Assembly: GCF_900094595.1 (NCBI RefSeq)
Contig: NZ_FMAD01000009.1
Coordinates: 186,001 to 250,000 of the forward strand
Source: Cupriavidus alkaliphilus
Lineage (GTDB): Bacteria > Pseudomonadota > Gammaproteobacteria > Burkholderiales > Burkholderiaceae
Length of the DNA: 64,000 nucleotides
Direction of reading: 5' to 3'
Below the pieces are notes generated by a model. It was given only the letters and a program-made list of their open reading frames with translations. It searched no databases and was not told the origin of the DNA. A program made the translations under genes and the position numbers. Each line of letters begins with the position of its first letter. The stretch's first letter is position 1. Below, piece after piece: positions 35,287-45,131 of this stretch.

Positions 35287-36063
35287 TCAGCGCTTGCGGT
35301 TCAGGAAAGTGGCCATGTGCTGCTGCGGCTCGCCGGTGTCGAAGGCGCTGCCGAACTCGGTCACGCTGTTGCCGATCGAGACCTCCAGCGGCGCGTCTTC
35401 CCACTCGCGCAGCAGGCGCTTCTGCTGGCGCACCGCGACCGGGCCAAAGCCCGCCAGCAGCGCGGCCACGCGCTCGACTTCCAGATCAAGCTCGGCCAGC
35501 GGCACCACGCGGCTGACCAGCCCCCACTGCAACGCCTCGGCCGCGTCGGAGATCTCGCCCGTCAGCAGCATCCAGGCGGTGCGCGCATTGCCGATCAGGC
35601 GCGGCATCAGCGCGGCGTGGATCACCGACGGGATGCCGACCTTCACTTCCGGCATGCCCAGCTGCGCGGTGTCGGCGGCGATGCGCAGGTCGCACGCCAG
35701 CGCAAGTTCCAGCCCGCCGCCCAGGCACCAGCCCGGCATGCGCGCGATCACCGGCACCGGCAGGTGGCGCACGGCATCGCACAGCCGGCGCAGGCCGCTG
35801 ATGAAGGCCTCGGCGCTGGCGCGGTCGAGCGCGGCCATTTCCTTGATATCGGCACCGCCGATAAAGCCCTTGTCGCCGGTGCCGCGCAGCACCAGCACGC
35901 GCAGCGCGTCCTGGGCGGCCAGCGCTTCGATCGCGCGCGTGAGCGAGGCGATCACCGGTGTGCTCAGGATATTGAGCGAGCCCGCCTCGCGGATGGTGAC
36001 GGTGGCAATGCCGCGCGCGTCGATCTCGACGCCGGCGTGCGGTTCCTGCTGAAGTGCGCTCAT
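35287..36063 (-). CDS. Enoyl-CoA hydratase/isomerase family protein
   Basis: A crotonase-fold enzyme of 258 residues. The oxyanion-hole segments are IGGADIKEM near residue 68 and PGWCLGGGLELALACDLRIAA near 110. Both usual acidic positions are occupied: Glu in GGGLEL and Glu in GMPEVKVGIPS. This fits a hydratase but does not exclude isomerase or hydrolase activity. It is the last gene of an operon with a Bug receptor (15 bp gap) and a CaiB-type CoA-transferase, so it probably acts on the CoA ester made by the transferase. Confidence 0.9.
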   Translation of the reverse strand: MSALQQEPHAGVEIDARGIATVTIREAGSLNILSTPVIASLTRAIEALAAQDALRVLVLRGTGDKGFIGGADIKEMAALDRASAEAFISGLRRLCDAVRHLPVPVIARMPGWCLGGGLELALACDLRIAADTAQLGMPEVKVGIPSVIHAALMPRLIGNARTAWMLLTGEISDAAEALQWGLVSRVVPLAELDLEVERVAALLAGFGPVAVRQQKRLLREWEDAPLEVSIGNSVTEFGSAFDTGEPQQHMATFLNRKR

Positions 36064-36078
36064 GTCGGTCCTCGTGTG

Positions 36079-37038
36079 TTACTGGAGCTTGGTGAAGTGG
36101 ATGGCCTCGACCACCTGCTTCCAGTGCGCGTTCTGCCCACGGATCAGGTCGCCAAAGGCCTTGCGCGAGGTCGGTGCCGGGATCGCGCCCTGTTTCTCGA
36201 TGGCGGCGACGACCTCCGGCTCGGCCAGCACCTGGCGCACGGCGTCGTTGAGCTGGTCGAGGATGGCGGCGGGCGTGCCCGCGGGCGCGCCCAGCCCGAA
36301 CCACGACGGGTTGTTCATCGCCGGCAGGCCGGCCTCGGCATAGGTGGGGACGTTGGGCAGCACCTTCAGGCGCTGCTTCGCGGCCACCGCCAGCGGCTTG
36401 AGGCGGCCGCCCTGGATCAGCCCGGACGACGACGGGATATTGTCGAACACCACCTGGATCTGCCCGGCCACCGCATCGTTGAGCGCGGGGCCCAGGCCCT
36501 TGTACGGCACGTGCAGCATGCGCGTGCCGGTGGCGTTCATGAAGAGCTCGCCGTTCATGTGGCTGAGGCCGCCGTTGCCGGACGAGCCGAACGAATACTT
36601 GCCGGGACTGGCCTTGAGCTGCTTGATGAACGACGCCAGGTCCGTGGCCGGGAAAGCCGGATTGACCACCAGCACGTTGGGCACGTCGGCCAGGTTGCTG
36701 ATCGGCGCGAAGTCCTTGACCGGGTCATAGGCGGTCTTCAGGTAGACGTTGGGGTTGACCGCGTGCGAGCTTTCCACCTCCATCACCAGCGTGTAGCCGT
36801 CGGGCGGCTGCTTGGCCGCGTAGGCGCTGCCGACCGCGCCGCCGGCGCCCGGGCGGTTCTCGATCACCACCGGCTGGCCCAGCACCGGGCCCAGGCGGGT
36901 GCCGACGATGCGGGCAATGATGTCGGTGGTGCCGCCGGCGGCGTAGGGCACGATCAGCTTGATCGGCCGCTCGGGATAGGCGGCGTGCGCGCTGCTGGCA
37001 AAGCCGAGCAGGGCCATGGCGAAAAGGGCGGGCTTCAT
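36079..37038 (-). CDS. Bug-family periplasmic solute-binding receptor
   Basis: A 319-residue periplasmic protein of the tripartite tricarboxylate (TctC/Bug) type. It has a signal peptide (1-19, ending AHA), the first-strand motif YPERPIKLIVPYAAGGTTDIIARI and the second-lobe hinge with VPYKGLGPALNDAVAGQI. It would bind a carboxylate for uptake. No TctA/TctB membrane genes are nearby; Burkholderiales carry many orphan Bug genes. GGAGA precedes the start. It sits between the CoA-transferase and the hydratase genes, so the ligand is probably the acid which those enzymes activate and process. Confidence 0.93.
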   Translation of the reverse strand: MKPALFAMALLGFASSAHAAYPERPIKLIVPYAAGGTTDIIARIVGTRLGPVLGQPVVIENRPGAGGAVGSAYAAKQPPDGYTLVMEVESSHAVNPNVYLKTAYDPVKDFAPISNLADVPNVLVVNPAFPATDLASFIKQLKASPGKYSFGSSGNGGLSHMNGELFMNATGTRMLHVPYKGLGPALNDAVAGQIQVVFDNIPSSSGLIQGGRLKPLAVAAKQRLKVLPNVPTYAEAGLPAMNNPSWFGLGAPAGTPAAILDQLNDAVRQVLAEPEVVAAIEKQGAIPAPTSRKAFGDLIRGQNAHWKQVVEAIHFTKLQ

Positions 37039-37083
37039 CGGGATGTCTCCGGGTCAGTGGTTATAGATATCGTGGCGGGACGG

Positions 37084-38247
37084 TCAGCGCTGGGGGCTGT
37101 GTTCGCCCAGCAGCGGCGGCGGCGCCGGCGGGCTCTCGTGCCCGGCCAGCATCGGGTTGCGCACCATCGGCACGCGGCCCATCACGGGGTGCTCGGCCAC
37201 CTGCATCAGCCGGCGGTGCCGTACCTGCGGATGGGCGAAGACTTCGTCCATGGTGTGGATCGGTCCCCACGGCACGCCGGCCGCATCGAAGGCCTCGGTC
37301 CAGGCGGCGCGGGTGCGGGTGGGAAAGAGTTCGGTCAGCCGCGCGCGCAAGGCGTCGAGGTGTTCGATGCGCGCCGAATTGGTGGCGTAGCGCGGGTCCT
37401 GCGCCAGCGCCGCGATGCCGGCCACGGCGCAGAAGCGGGCGAACTGGCTGTCGTTGCCGATCGCCAGGATCAGGTGGCCGTCGGCGCAGCGGAACACTTC
37501 ATACGGCGCGCAGTTGGGGTGGGCGTTGCCGCTGCGCTGCGGATTCTGGCCCGAGACCAGGTAGTTGGCGGCCTGGTTGGCATTCATCGCCACGGCGACG
37601 TCGAGCAGCGCGATGTCCAGGTGCGCGCCCGTGCCGCTTGCCTGGCGCTGATACAGCGCGGCCAGCACCGCGGAGGTGGCGTACATGCCGGTGCTCAGGT
37701 CGACCACCGCGACGCCGGTGCGCAGCGGGCCGGCTCCGGGCGTGCCGTCGGGCTGGCCGGTGTAGCTCATCAGCCCGCCCATGCCCTGGAACACGTAGTC
37801 GTAGCCCGGCTTGTCGGCCATCGGCCCGCTCTGGCCGAAGCCGGTGATCGACAGGTAGACCAGGCGCGGGTTGATCGCCTTGAGCGTGTCGTAGTCCAGC
37901 CCGTAGCGGCGCAGCGTGCCGACCTTGTAGTTCTCGACCAGCACGTCGGCCGTGCGCGCCAGTTCGCGCACCTGTGCCGCGCCTTCGGAGGTGCCGTAGT
38001 CGATCGCGACCGAACGCTTGCCGCGGTTGCAGCAGATGAAATAGCCGGACAGGCGCGGATCGCCTGCAGTGCCGGCCGGTGCGTCGAGATAGGGCGGCCC
38101 CCAGCCGCGGGTATCGTCGCCGCGCTCGGGGTGTTCGACCTTGGTCACCTCGGCGCCCAGGTCGGCCAGGTTCTGGGTACACCAGGGGCCGGCCAGGATG
38201 CGCGACAAATCCAGGACCCGGACGCCTTCCAGGGCGCGATGCAGCAT
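37084..38247 (-). CDS. CaiB/BaiF family CoA-transferase
   Basis: A class III CoA-transferase of 387 residues that moves CoA from a donor ester to a carboxylic acid. The N-terminal motif VRVLDLSRILAGPWCTQNLADLGAEV and the CoA-binding GKRSVAIDY are clear, and the catalytic Asp is in GAHLDIALLDVAVAMN. The C-terminal part has the usual small domain (AWTEAFDAAGVPWGPI). The ATG at 38247 has GGAG upstream. First gene of the operon with the Bug receptor and the hydratase; divergent from argG. Confidence 0.93.
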   Translation of the reverse strand: MLHRALEGVRVLDLSRILAGPWCTQNLADLGAEVTKVEHPERGDDTRGWGPPYLDAPAGTAGDPRLSGYFICCNRGKRSVAIDYGTSEGAAQVRELARTADVLVENYKVGTLRRYGLDYDTLKAINPRLVYLSITGFGQSGPMADKPGYDYVFQGMGGLMSYTGQPDGTPGAGPLRTGVAVVDLSTGMYATSAVLAALYQRQASGTGAHLDIALLDVAVAMNANQAANYLVSGQNPQRSGNAHPNCAPYEVFRCADGHLILAIGNDSQFARFCAVAGIAALAQDPRYATNSARIEHLDALRARLTELFPTRTRAAWTEAFDAAGVPWGPIHTMDEVFAHPQVRHRRLMQVAEHPVMGRVPMVRNPMLAGHESPPAPPPLLGEHSPQR

Positions 38248-39897
<1,650 letters not shown>

Positions 39898-39933
39898 GCT
39901 TCGCGCTGCCCCGCCTGACCGCGGGACCGCCAG

Positions 39934-39966
39934 AAACCGGCACCTCAGGGTGCCGGTTTTTTTTGT
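39934..39966 (+). terminator. Rho-independent terminator of argG
   Basis: An 11-bp stem (AAACCGGCACC at 39934-39944, GGTGCCGGTTT at 39949-39959) with a TCAG loop and a run of eight or more T on the plus strand. It lies about 40 bp after the argG stop. Confidence 0.92.
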
Positions 39967-39984
39967 CTCGGCGTTTTCCCCACC

Positions 39985-40048
39985 TGTCCCGTAATGTCAA
40001 GCGTACGTCCCGGAATATCAAACCGCGCTGTCCCGATCGCCAGATACT
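39985..40048 (+). promoter_or_regulatory. AraC-type operator pair and promoter of the MFS operon
   Basis: Two direct repeats with 21-bp spacing: TGTCCCGTAATGTCAAGCG from 39985 and CGTCCCGGAATATCAAACCG from 40006. A partial third (TGTCCCG) is at 40029. GATACT at 40043-40048 fits a -10 box, and the second repeat covers the -35 position. The same arrangement precedes the BKACE gene at 45042, so both are probably activated by the AraC protein encoded at 44010-45014. Confidence 0.7.
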
Positions 40049-40128
40049 GGCTGCGCTCGCCCGCCACTTTGCGCGGGCACTGAACGCACGGCGGCGCCAA
40101 GACCGCCGCCCGGCTTCCGGAGACGCCC

Positions 40129-41484
40129 ATGCCCAGATCCCGCCTTGCCCTTGCCGCCGCATCCGCCGCGCCGACGCCGGCCGCACCCGCGGCTGCCGGA
40201 ACGCGCTATGCGTGGCTGGTCTTTGCGCTGACCTTTGCGCTGCTGCTGTCCGACTATATGTCGCGCCAGGTGCTCAATGCCGTGTTTCCGCTGCTGAAGG
40301 CCGAATGGCAGCTGGGGGATACGGAGCTGGGGGCACTCGGCGGGGTGGTGGCGCTGATGGTGGGCGTGCTGGCGATCCCGCTGTCGCTGCTGGCCGACCG
40401 CTGGGGCCGGGTGCGCAGCCTGATCCTGATGGCGGCGCTGTGGAGCCTGGCCACGCTGGGCTGCGCGCTGGCGGGCAGTTTCGGCCAGATGTTCCTGGCG
40501 CGGCTGTGCGTCGGCATCGGCGAGGCCGCATACGGCAGCGTCGGCATCGCGGTGGTGGTGTCGGTGTTCCCGCGCCACCTGCGCGCCAGCCTCAGCGCCG
40601 CGTTTATCGCCGGCGGCGCGTTCGGCTCGGTGCTGGGCATGGGACTGGGCGGCATCCTGTCCGCGCATTTCGGCTGGCGCATGGCCTTTGCCGGGATGGC
40701 CGCGTTCGGGCTGGCGATGGTGGCCTGCTACGCGCTGACGATCAGCGAGCAGCGGCTGCGCCGGCTGCAGCAGCGCATCGGCGCTGACAGCGAGCAAGGC
40801 AACAGCGATGCGGCCGCGGCGCGCCAGCTGGCGCCGCGCCGGATCGTGCGCGAGCTGCTGACGCTGCCGTCGATGCTCTGCGCCTGCGCCGGCAGCGCCT
40901 TGCAGCTGCTGGTGATGGCCGCGCTGCTGGCGTGGCTGCCAAGCTTCCTGGCGCGCGAGTACGGCATGGCCACCGGCCGTGCCGGCGCGGTGGCGGCGCT
41001 GCTGGTGCTGGTGGCCGGCGCCGGCATGGTGGCCTGCGGCGCGCTGACCGACCGCGTGGCGCGGCGCGCGCCCGGGCGCAAATGGCACATGGCCATCGGC
41101 TACAGCCTGGCCTGCTGCGTGCTGTTGATGACGGCGTTCCGGCTGCCCGCCGGCACCGCGCAACTGGTGCTGATCGGGGCGGGCATGCTGGTGGTGGGCG
41201 GCTGCGCCGGCCCGGCCAGCGCGATGGTGGCCAACCTGACGCGGCCCGCCATCCACGCCACCGCGTTTGCCACGCTGACGCTCATCAACAACCTGCTGGG
41301 CCTGGCGCCGGGCCCGTTCCTGACCGGCGTGCTGGCCGACCGCATCGGCCTGCCCGGCGCGCTGCAATGGATTCCGCTGGCCGGCGCCGCCGCCACGCTG
41401 CTGTTCTGTATCGGCCGCCGTCACTATGCCGCGGACCTGCGGCGCCTGGATGGCCAACCCGTGCCCCACGCCGTTCCTGCCTGA
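40129..41484 (+). CDS. Major facilitator superfamily transporter
   Basis: A 12-helix inner membrane carrier of 451 residues. The N-terminal 25 residues are Ala/Pro-rich and hydrophilic. The MFS signature between helices 2 and 3 is LADRWGRVRSLI, and helix 1 has the Asp-Tyr-Met-Ser pattern (LLLSDYMSRQVLNAVFPLL) seen in the sugar-phosphate/organic-acid carriers. A related repeat after helix 8 is DRVARRAPGRKW. It is the first gene of an operon with a serine hydrolase and a porin, behind an AraC-type operator. It is likely to import the substrate of the regulon, which is unidentified. Confidence 0.9.
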   Translation: MPRSRLALAAASAAPTPAAPAAAGTRYAWLVFALTFALLLSDYMSRQVLNAVFPLLKAEWQLGDTELGALGGVVALMVGVLAIPLSLLADRWGRVRSLILMAALWSLATLGCALAGSFGQMFLARLCVGIGEAAYGSVGIAVVVSVFPRHLRASLSAAFIAGGAFGSVLGMGLGGILSAHFGWRMAFAGMAAFGLAMVACYALTISEQRLRRLQQRIGADSEQGNSDAAAARQLAPRRIVRELLTLPSMLCACAGSALQLLVMAALLAWLPSFLAREYGMATGRAGAVAALLVLVAGAGMVACGALTDRVARRAPGRKWHMAIGYSLACCVLLMTAFRLPAGTAQLVLIGAGMLVVGGCAGPASAMVANLTRPAIHATAFATLTLINNLLGLAPGPFLTGVLADRIGLPGALQWIPLAGAAATLLFCIGRRHYAADLRRLDGQPVPHAVPA

Positions 41485-41501
41485 CCCTTTCCGATCCCAC
41501 C

Positions 41502-42095
41502 ATGACTGCTACCCCCTCACCCACCATCCTGATGGTGCCGGGCCTGCGCGACCACGTCGCCGAGCACTGGCAGACCCTGCTGCAAGCCGAACTTCTGGAC
41601 CAGGGACATGACGCCCGCTGCGTGCCGCCGCTTGAGCACGACAAGCTCAGCCGCGCCGCCCGCGTCGCCGCGCTCGAGACGGCGCTGGCAGCCATCGACG
41701 GGCCGGTGGTGCTGGTGGCACACAGCGCCGGCGTAATGATCACCGTGCATTGGGCGGCGCGGCACCGCCGTCCGATCCGGGGTGCGCTGCTGGTGACGCC
41801 GCCGGATTTCACGCAGCCGCTGCCGCCCGGCTATCCGGCGCAGCCGGACCTGGCGCAGGCCGGCTGGCTGCCGACGCCGCTGGCGCCATTGCCGTTCCCC
41901 AGCCTGGTGGCGGCCAGCCGCAACGATCCGCTGGCCAGCCGTGCGCGCGTCGCCGAGATGGCCGCCGCCTGGGGCAGCCGGCTGGTCGACCTGGGCAACG
42001 TCGGCCATCTCAACCCCGCCGCCGGCTACGGTCCATGGCCACGCGCCCATGCCTTGCTGGCGGAACTGGAGACACTGGTCGCACAGCAGGCCTGA
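41502..42095 (+). CDS. Alpha/beta hydrolase (RBBP9/YdeN family)
   Basis: A small cytosolic serine hydrolase of 197 residues. The nucleophile is the Ser of VAHSAG near residue 76; the acid is the Asp of AASRNDPLAS, and the His of VGHLNPAAGYG closes the triad. The N-terminal VPGLRDHVAEHWQ is the family signature. It begins 17 bp after the MFS gene. A role in opening an ester or lactone taken up by the carrier is plausible but is inference. Confidence 0.9.
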   Translation: MTATPSPTILMVPGLRDHVAEHWQTLLQAELLDQGHDARCVPPLEHDKLSRAARVAALETALAAIDGPVVLVAHSAGVMITVHWAARHRRPIRGALLVTPPDFTQPLPPGYPAQPDLAQAGWLPTPLAPLPFPSLVAASRNDPLASRARVAEMAAAWGSRLVDLGNVGHLNPAAGYGPWPRAHALLAELETLVAQQA

Positions 42096-42163
42096 GCGCG
42101 CCGCAGCGCGCGCCACAACAAGAGCATCCGGCCATCCAGGCCGGGCCAACAAGGAGGAGACCA

Positions 42164-43327
42164 ATGAAAAACAGAAACGCCGTCATGGCGCTGATGCTGT
42201 CGTGCCCGCTGGCGGCCGCCGCGCAATCGTCGGTCACGCTGTATGGCGTGGCCGACATCAACGTCGAATACGTCAATCGCATCGGTGCGGTGCCGGTCGC
42301 GGCGAACGGCTTCAACCCGGGTCCCGGCGACAAGGTGTTCCGCATGGCTTCGGGCGGCCTGTCGGGCTCGCGCTGGGGCCTGCGCGGCATGGAGGACCTG
42401 GGCGCCGGATGGCAGGCCTCGTTCGTGCTGGAAAGCGGCTTCAGCGTCGACAACGGCACGCTGCAGCAGGGCGGGCGGCTGTTTGGCCGCCAGGCGTTCG
42501 TCGCGCTGCGGCACGCCGGCATCGGCCAGCTCAGCCTGGGCCGCCAGTACACGTCGATCTTCGAGGCCCTGGCAAATTTCTCGCCCACGGCTTATGCCAC
42601 GCAATACGAACCGGTGGTGTTGCAGGCCGGCGCCAATTTCCGCGAGGACAACACCGTCAAGTACACCGGCCAGTTCGGCCCGCTGACGGCGCGCGCGCAC
42701 TGGTCGTTCGGCGCCGGGCTGGCGCTGCCGCAGACGGTTGGCATTGCCACGCCGATCGGCGGCAACGGCGAAGTGCCCGGCCAGTTCCGCCGCGACACCG
42801 CCTATGGCGCCTCGCTCGCGTATGCCGCCGGACCGTTCGGCGCCACCGTCGGCTATGACCAGTGGAACCCGACCATCGGCACCAGCAGCGGCACCGTGCG
42901 CAAGGCCGTGGTGGGCGCCAGCTACACCTTTGGCCCGGCCAAGGTCATGGGCGGTTACCGCTGGGGCCAGAACAAGAACGCTGCCGACGTGGTGATCCAG
43001 CGCGACGACTATTACTGGATCGGCGCCACCTACCAGGTCAACCCGGCGGTGGGGCTGACGCTCGAATACAACTACGACAACGTCAGGAGCCTGTTCGGCG
43101 ATACGCAGGTGGCCAATCCGTGGCAGATCGCCTTTGTTGCCACCTATGCGTTCTCGCGGCGCACCGATGTGTACCTGTCGACCGCCTACGCGCGCAACGC
43201 CGGGCTGATGCTGGAATCACTGGCCACGGTTTATGCCAACAGCCTGTCGCTGGGCAATAGCTATGCCGCGGGCAACGGGCAACGCAGTATGGTGGGGGTG
43301 GCGTTGGGGGTGAGGCATAAGTTTTGA
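42164..43327 (+). CDS. General outer membrane porin (Burkholderiales type)
   Basis: A 16-stranded trimeric porin of 387 residues. The signal peptide ends in AAAAQSSVTLYGV, the mature start being the usual QSSVTLYGVAD of this family. The loop-3 sequence and strands such as SRWGLRGMEDLG follow the Burkholderiales pattern, and the protein ends in GVRHKF with the required C-terminal Phe. AAGGAGGA precedes the ATG. It is the third gene of the MFS operon, so it probably serves entry of the same substrate. The giant inverted repeat begins 16 bp after its stop. Confidence 0.93.
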   Translation: MKNRNAVMALMLSCPLAAAAQSSVTLYGVADINVEYVNRIGAVPVAANGFNPGPGDKVFRMASGGLSGSRWGLRGMEDLGAGWQASFVLESGFSVDNGTLQQGGRLFGRQAFVALRHAGIGQLSLGRQYTSIFEALANFSPTAYATQYEPVVLQAGANFREDNTVKYTGQFGPLTARAHWSFGAGLALPQTVGIATPIGGNGEVPGQFRRDTAYGASLAYAAGPFGATVGYDQWNPTIGTSSGTVRKAVVGASYTFGPAKVMGGYRWGQNKNAADVVIQRDDYYWIGATYQVNPAVGLTLEYNYDNVRSLFGDTQVANPWQIAFVATYAFSRRTDVYLSTAYARNAGLMLESLATVYANSLSLGNSYAAGNGQRSMVGVALGVRHKF

Positions 43328-43343
43328 ATGTTGTTGGTGTGTG

Positions 43344-43998
43344 TCGTTATGCGGGCGGTTTTTGTGCTTGGCACACGTGGCTGTTTCGCCGGCGTAGCCG
43401 GCGAGTCACTTCTTGTCCAAGCGACAAGAAGTAACCAAGAAACGCGTCGCCTATGCGGCTGGCAATCCATTCCACGGTGTTGGTAGTTCGCACGGTGGTG
43501 CTTGCCGTTTGGGCGTGGTTGCCTGTTCGACCCTGCTACGCCATGTGAGTCAGGGATAGTGCCTTCGATAACCCACTATTGAACGATCCCCATGCAGGGC
43601 GTAGGCCGCCTGCTGCCAAACGACATCGCGGGGACGCCTACGGCTGCTGCGCGGGCTCAAAAGGCGCTGACGGGCATTGGGCGCTTGCGCGAAGCGCAGC
43701 CGAAGGCGTTGATGCGGTATCGCTCGCCAGCCCGGGCCACCGCCCTGCATGGGGATCGTCCAAAAGCCGGTTAACGAAGGCAGCGGTCCAGACTCACCTG
43801 GCGTAGCAGGGCCGAACGGGCACCCACATCCAAACGGCAAGCACCGCCGCCCATATGACCAGCGCCGCTCAATTTATAGCCAGCCGCTCAGGCGACGCGC
43901 TCTTTGCCTACTTTCTGTCGCTCGGACAGAAAGTAGGTCGCCGGCTACGCCGGCGAAACAGCCACGCCCGCCAAGCACCAAAACCCCCCGTATAGCGA
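43344..43998. repeat. Giant imperfect inverted repeat: two 258-bp arms around a 139-bp centre
   Basis: The left arm (43344-43601) and the reverse complement of the right arm (43741-43998) align over their whole length with equal size. The first and last parts are nearly exact (for example TGGCTGTTTCGCCGGCG outside and a perfect 19-bp pair 43583-43601 / 43741-43759 inside), with a diverged middle. Within the arms are local hairpins: CGCCGGC/GCCGGCG, and a 10-bp stem at 43408-43432 matched by a 13-bp stem at 43907-43937. No convincing gene is inside. It fills the convergent gap between the porin and AraC genes, as expected of a mobile or REP-type extragenic element. Confidence 0.82.
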
Positions 43999-44009
43999 AA
44001 AGCCCAAAA

Positions 44010-45014
44010 TCAATCCCCCCCATCCCCCCGCCACGCCGACACACTGCGCCCGAAGCGCCCGCTGAACCAGCGCGAGAACGCGCTCAGCGACGAAAACCCC
44101 AGCAGCGCGGCCACTTCCGACAGCGGCCGCTCGCGGTTTTCCAGGTAGCGGATCACCAGGTCGGCGCGGGCCTCGGCGAGGATGTCGGAGTAGGTGGTGT
44201 GCGCCTGGCCGAGGCGCCGGTGCACGGTGCGGCGGTCGACGCTGAGATGCTGGGCCACGCGCTCCACCGAGCACAGGCCGGTCGGCAGCAACGCGTACAC
44301 CAGCTTGCGCACCATGTCCGGCATGGTGGCCGCGGTCGATTGCGCCAGCAGCGTGCCGAGATACTGCTTCACCTGCTGCGCCATCACCGGGTCGTACGAC
44401 GGCAACGGTGCTTCCAGGTCCGCGGCCTGGCAGACGATGCCGTCGAAGTCCTGGTTGAACGAGCCGGCCATGCCAAACACGCGCGCGTACGTCGCCGTGC
44501 TGGCCGGCGCCGGATGCGTGAAGCAGATGCTGCGCGGGCGCCACGATGGCCCCAGGAACAGCTTCAGCATGCGGAATACCACACCCACCGCCAGGTCGGT
44601 GGCCTGGCGCAGGGTGCCCGGCGCTTCGCTGAGGACCTGCAGCCGGATCATCACCAGGTCATCGCTGTCTTCGACGCGCATCGCCAGCGATTCATTCTGC
44701 AGGCCCATGTAGCGCACCATCGACTCCAGCGCGCGGCGCAGCGTCGGTTCCTCGCGCACCACGAAGGCCAGCGGGCCCAGGTTGGAGAACTCGCGCAGCT
44801 CGGCCATGCGCAGGCCGAAATCGTCGGCCCCGGCGGCGCGCGCCGATGCATCCAGCAGGCGGCCCACCGATGCCGCCGGGATGCGGATATCGGGGTCCAG
44901 CAGCGCCGAGCGGTTGATCTTCGCGGCCCTGAGCTGCTGGTACGGATCCAGCCCCAGCGCACGCGCGACTTCGACGTAGTTGGTCAGGCTGGCACTGCGC
45001 AGGTAGTAGGACAT
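44010..45014 (-). CDS. AraC-family regulator with arabinose-binding-like N-terminal domain
   Basis: A 334-residue regulator. The N-terminal domain (about 1-210) is of the Arabinose_bd type found in OruR/GbdR-like proteins, and the C-terminal AraC helix-turn-helix pair (about 235-330) has a second motif LSEVAALLGFSSLSAFSRWFSGRFG. It is divergent from the BKACE operon, with the 21-bp direct repeats between. It is paralogous to the protein encoded at 51213-52211, with the same architecture and similar N-termini (LTNYVEVARALGLDP against LTNFLEVSRDLGLDP). It probably activates both the BKACE and MFS operons. Confidence 0.92.
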   Translation of the reverse strand: MSYYLRSASLTNYVEVARALGLDPYQQLRAAKINRSALLDPDIRIPAASVGRLLDASARAAGADDFGLRMAELREFSNLGPLAFVVREEPTLRRALESMVRYMGLQNESLAMRVEDSDDLVMIRLQVLSEAPGTLRQATDLAVGVVFRMLKLFLGPSWRPRSICFTHPAPASTATYARVFGMAGSFNQDFDGIVCQAADLEAPLPSYDPVMAQQVKQYLGTLLAQSTAATMPDMVRKLVYALLPTGLCSVERVAQHLSVDRRTVHRRLGQAHTTYSDILAEARADLVIRYLENRERPLSEVAALLGFSSLSAFSRWFSGRFGRSVSAWRGDGGD

Positions 45015-45041
45015 GACAACGGCTTCCGGGCTTTCCCTGAG

Positions 45042-45104
45042 TGTCCCGAAATGTAAATCGGTTGTCCCGGATCGTCAAATCGCCGCGGTCCGTTGATCGA
45101 TACT
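45042..45104 (+). promoter_or_regulatory. AraC-type operator pair and promoter of the BKACE operon
   Basis: TGTCCCGAAATGTAAATCG starts at 45042 and TGTCCCGGATCGTCAAATCG at 45063: two direct repeats 21 bp apart. GATACT at 45099-45104 fits a -10 box, 36 bp from the start of the second repeat (37 bp in the MFS promoter). The second site lies over the -35 region, the layout of a class II AraC activator. Confidence 0.72.
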
Positions 45105-45131
45105 CCAGTCACCAACCAACCGGAGCGATCT

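Noticed and set aside
43550..43840. Open frames inside the giant inverted repeat
   Set aside because: They run through the arms and centre without any motif or ribosome site; the region is better explained as a repeat element.
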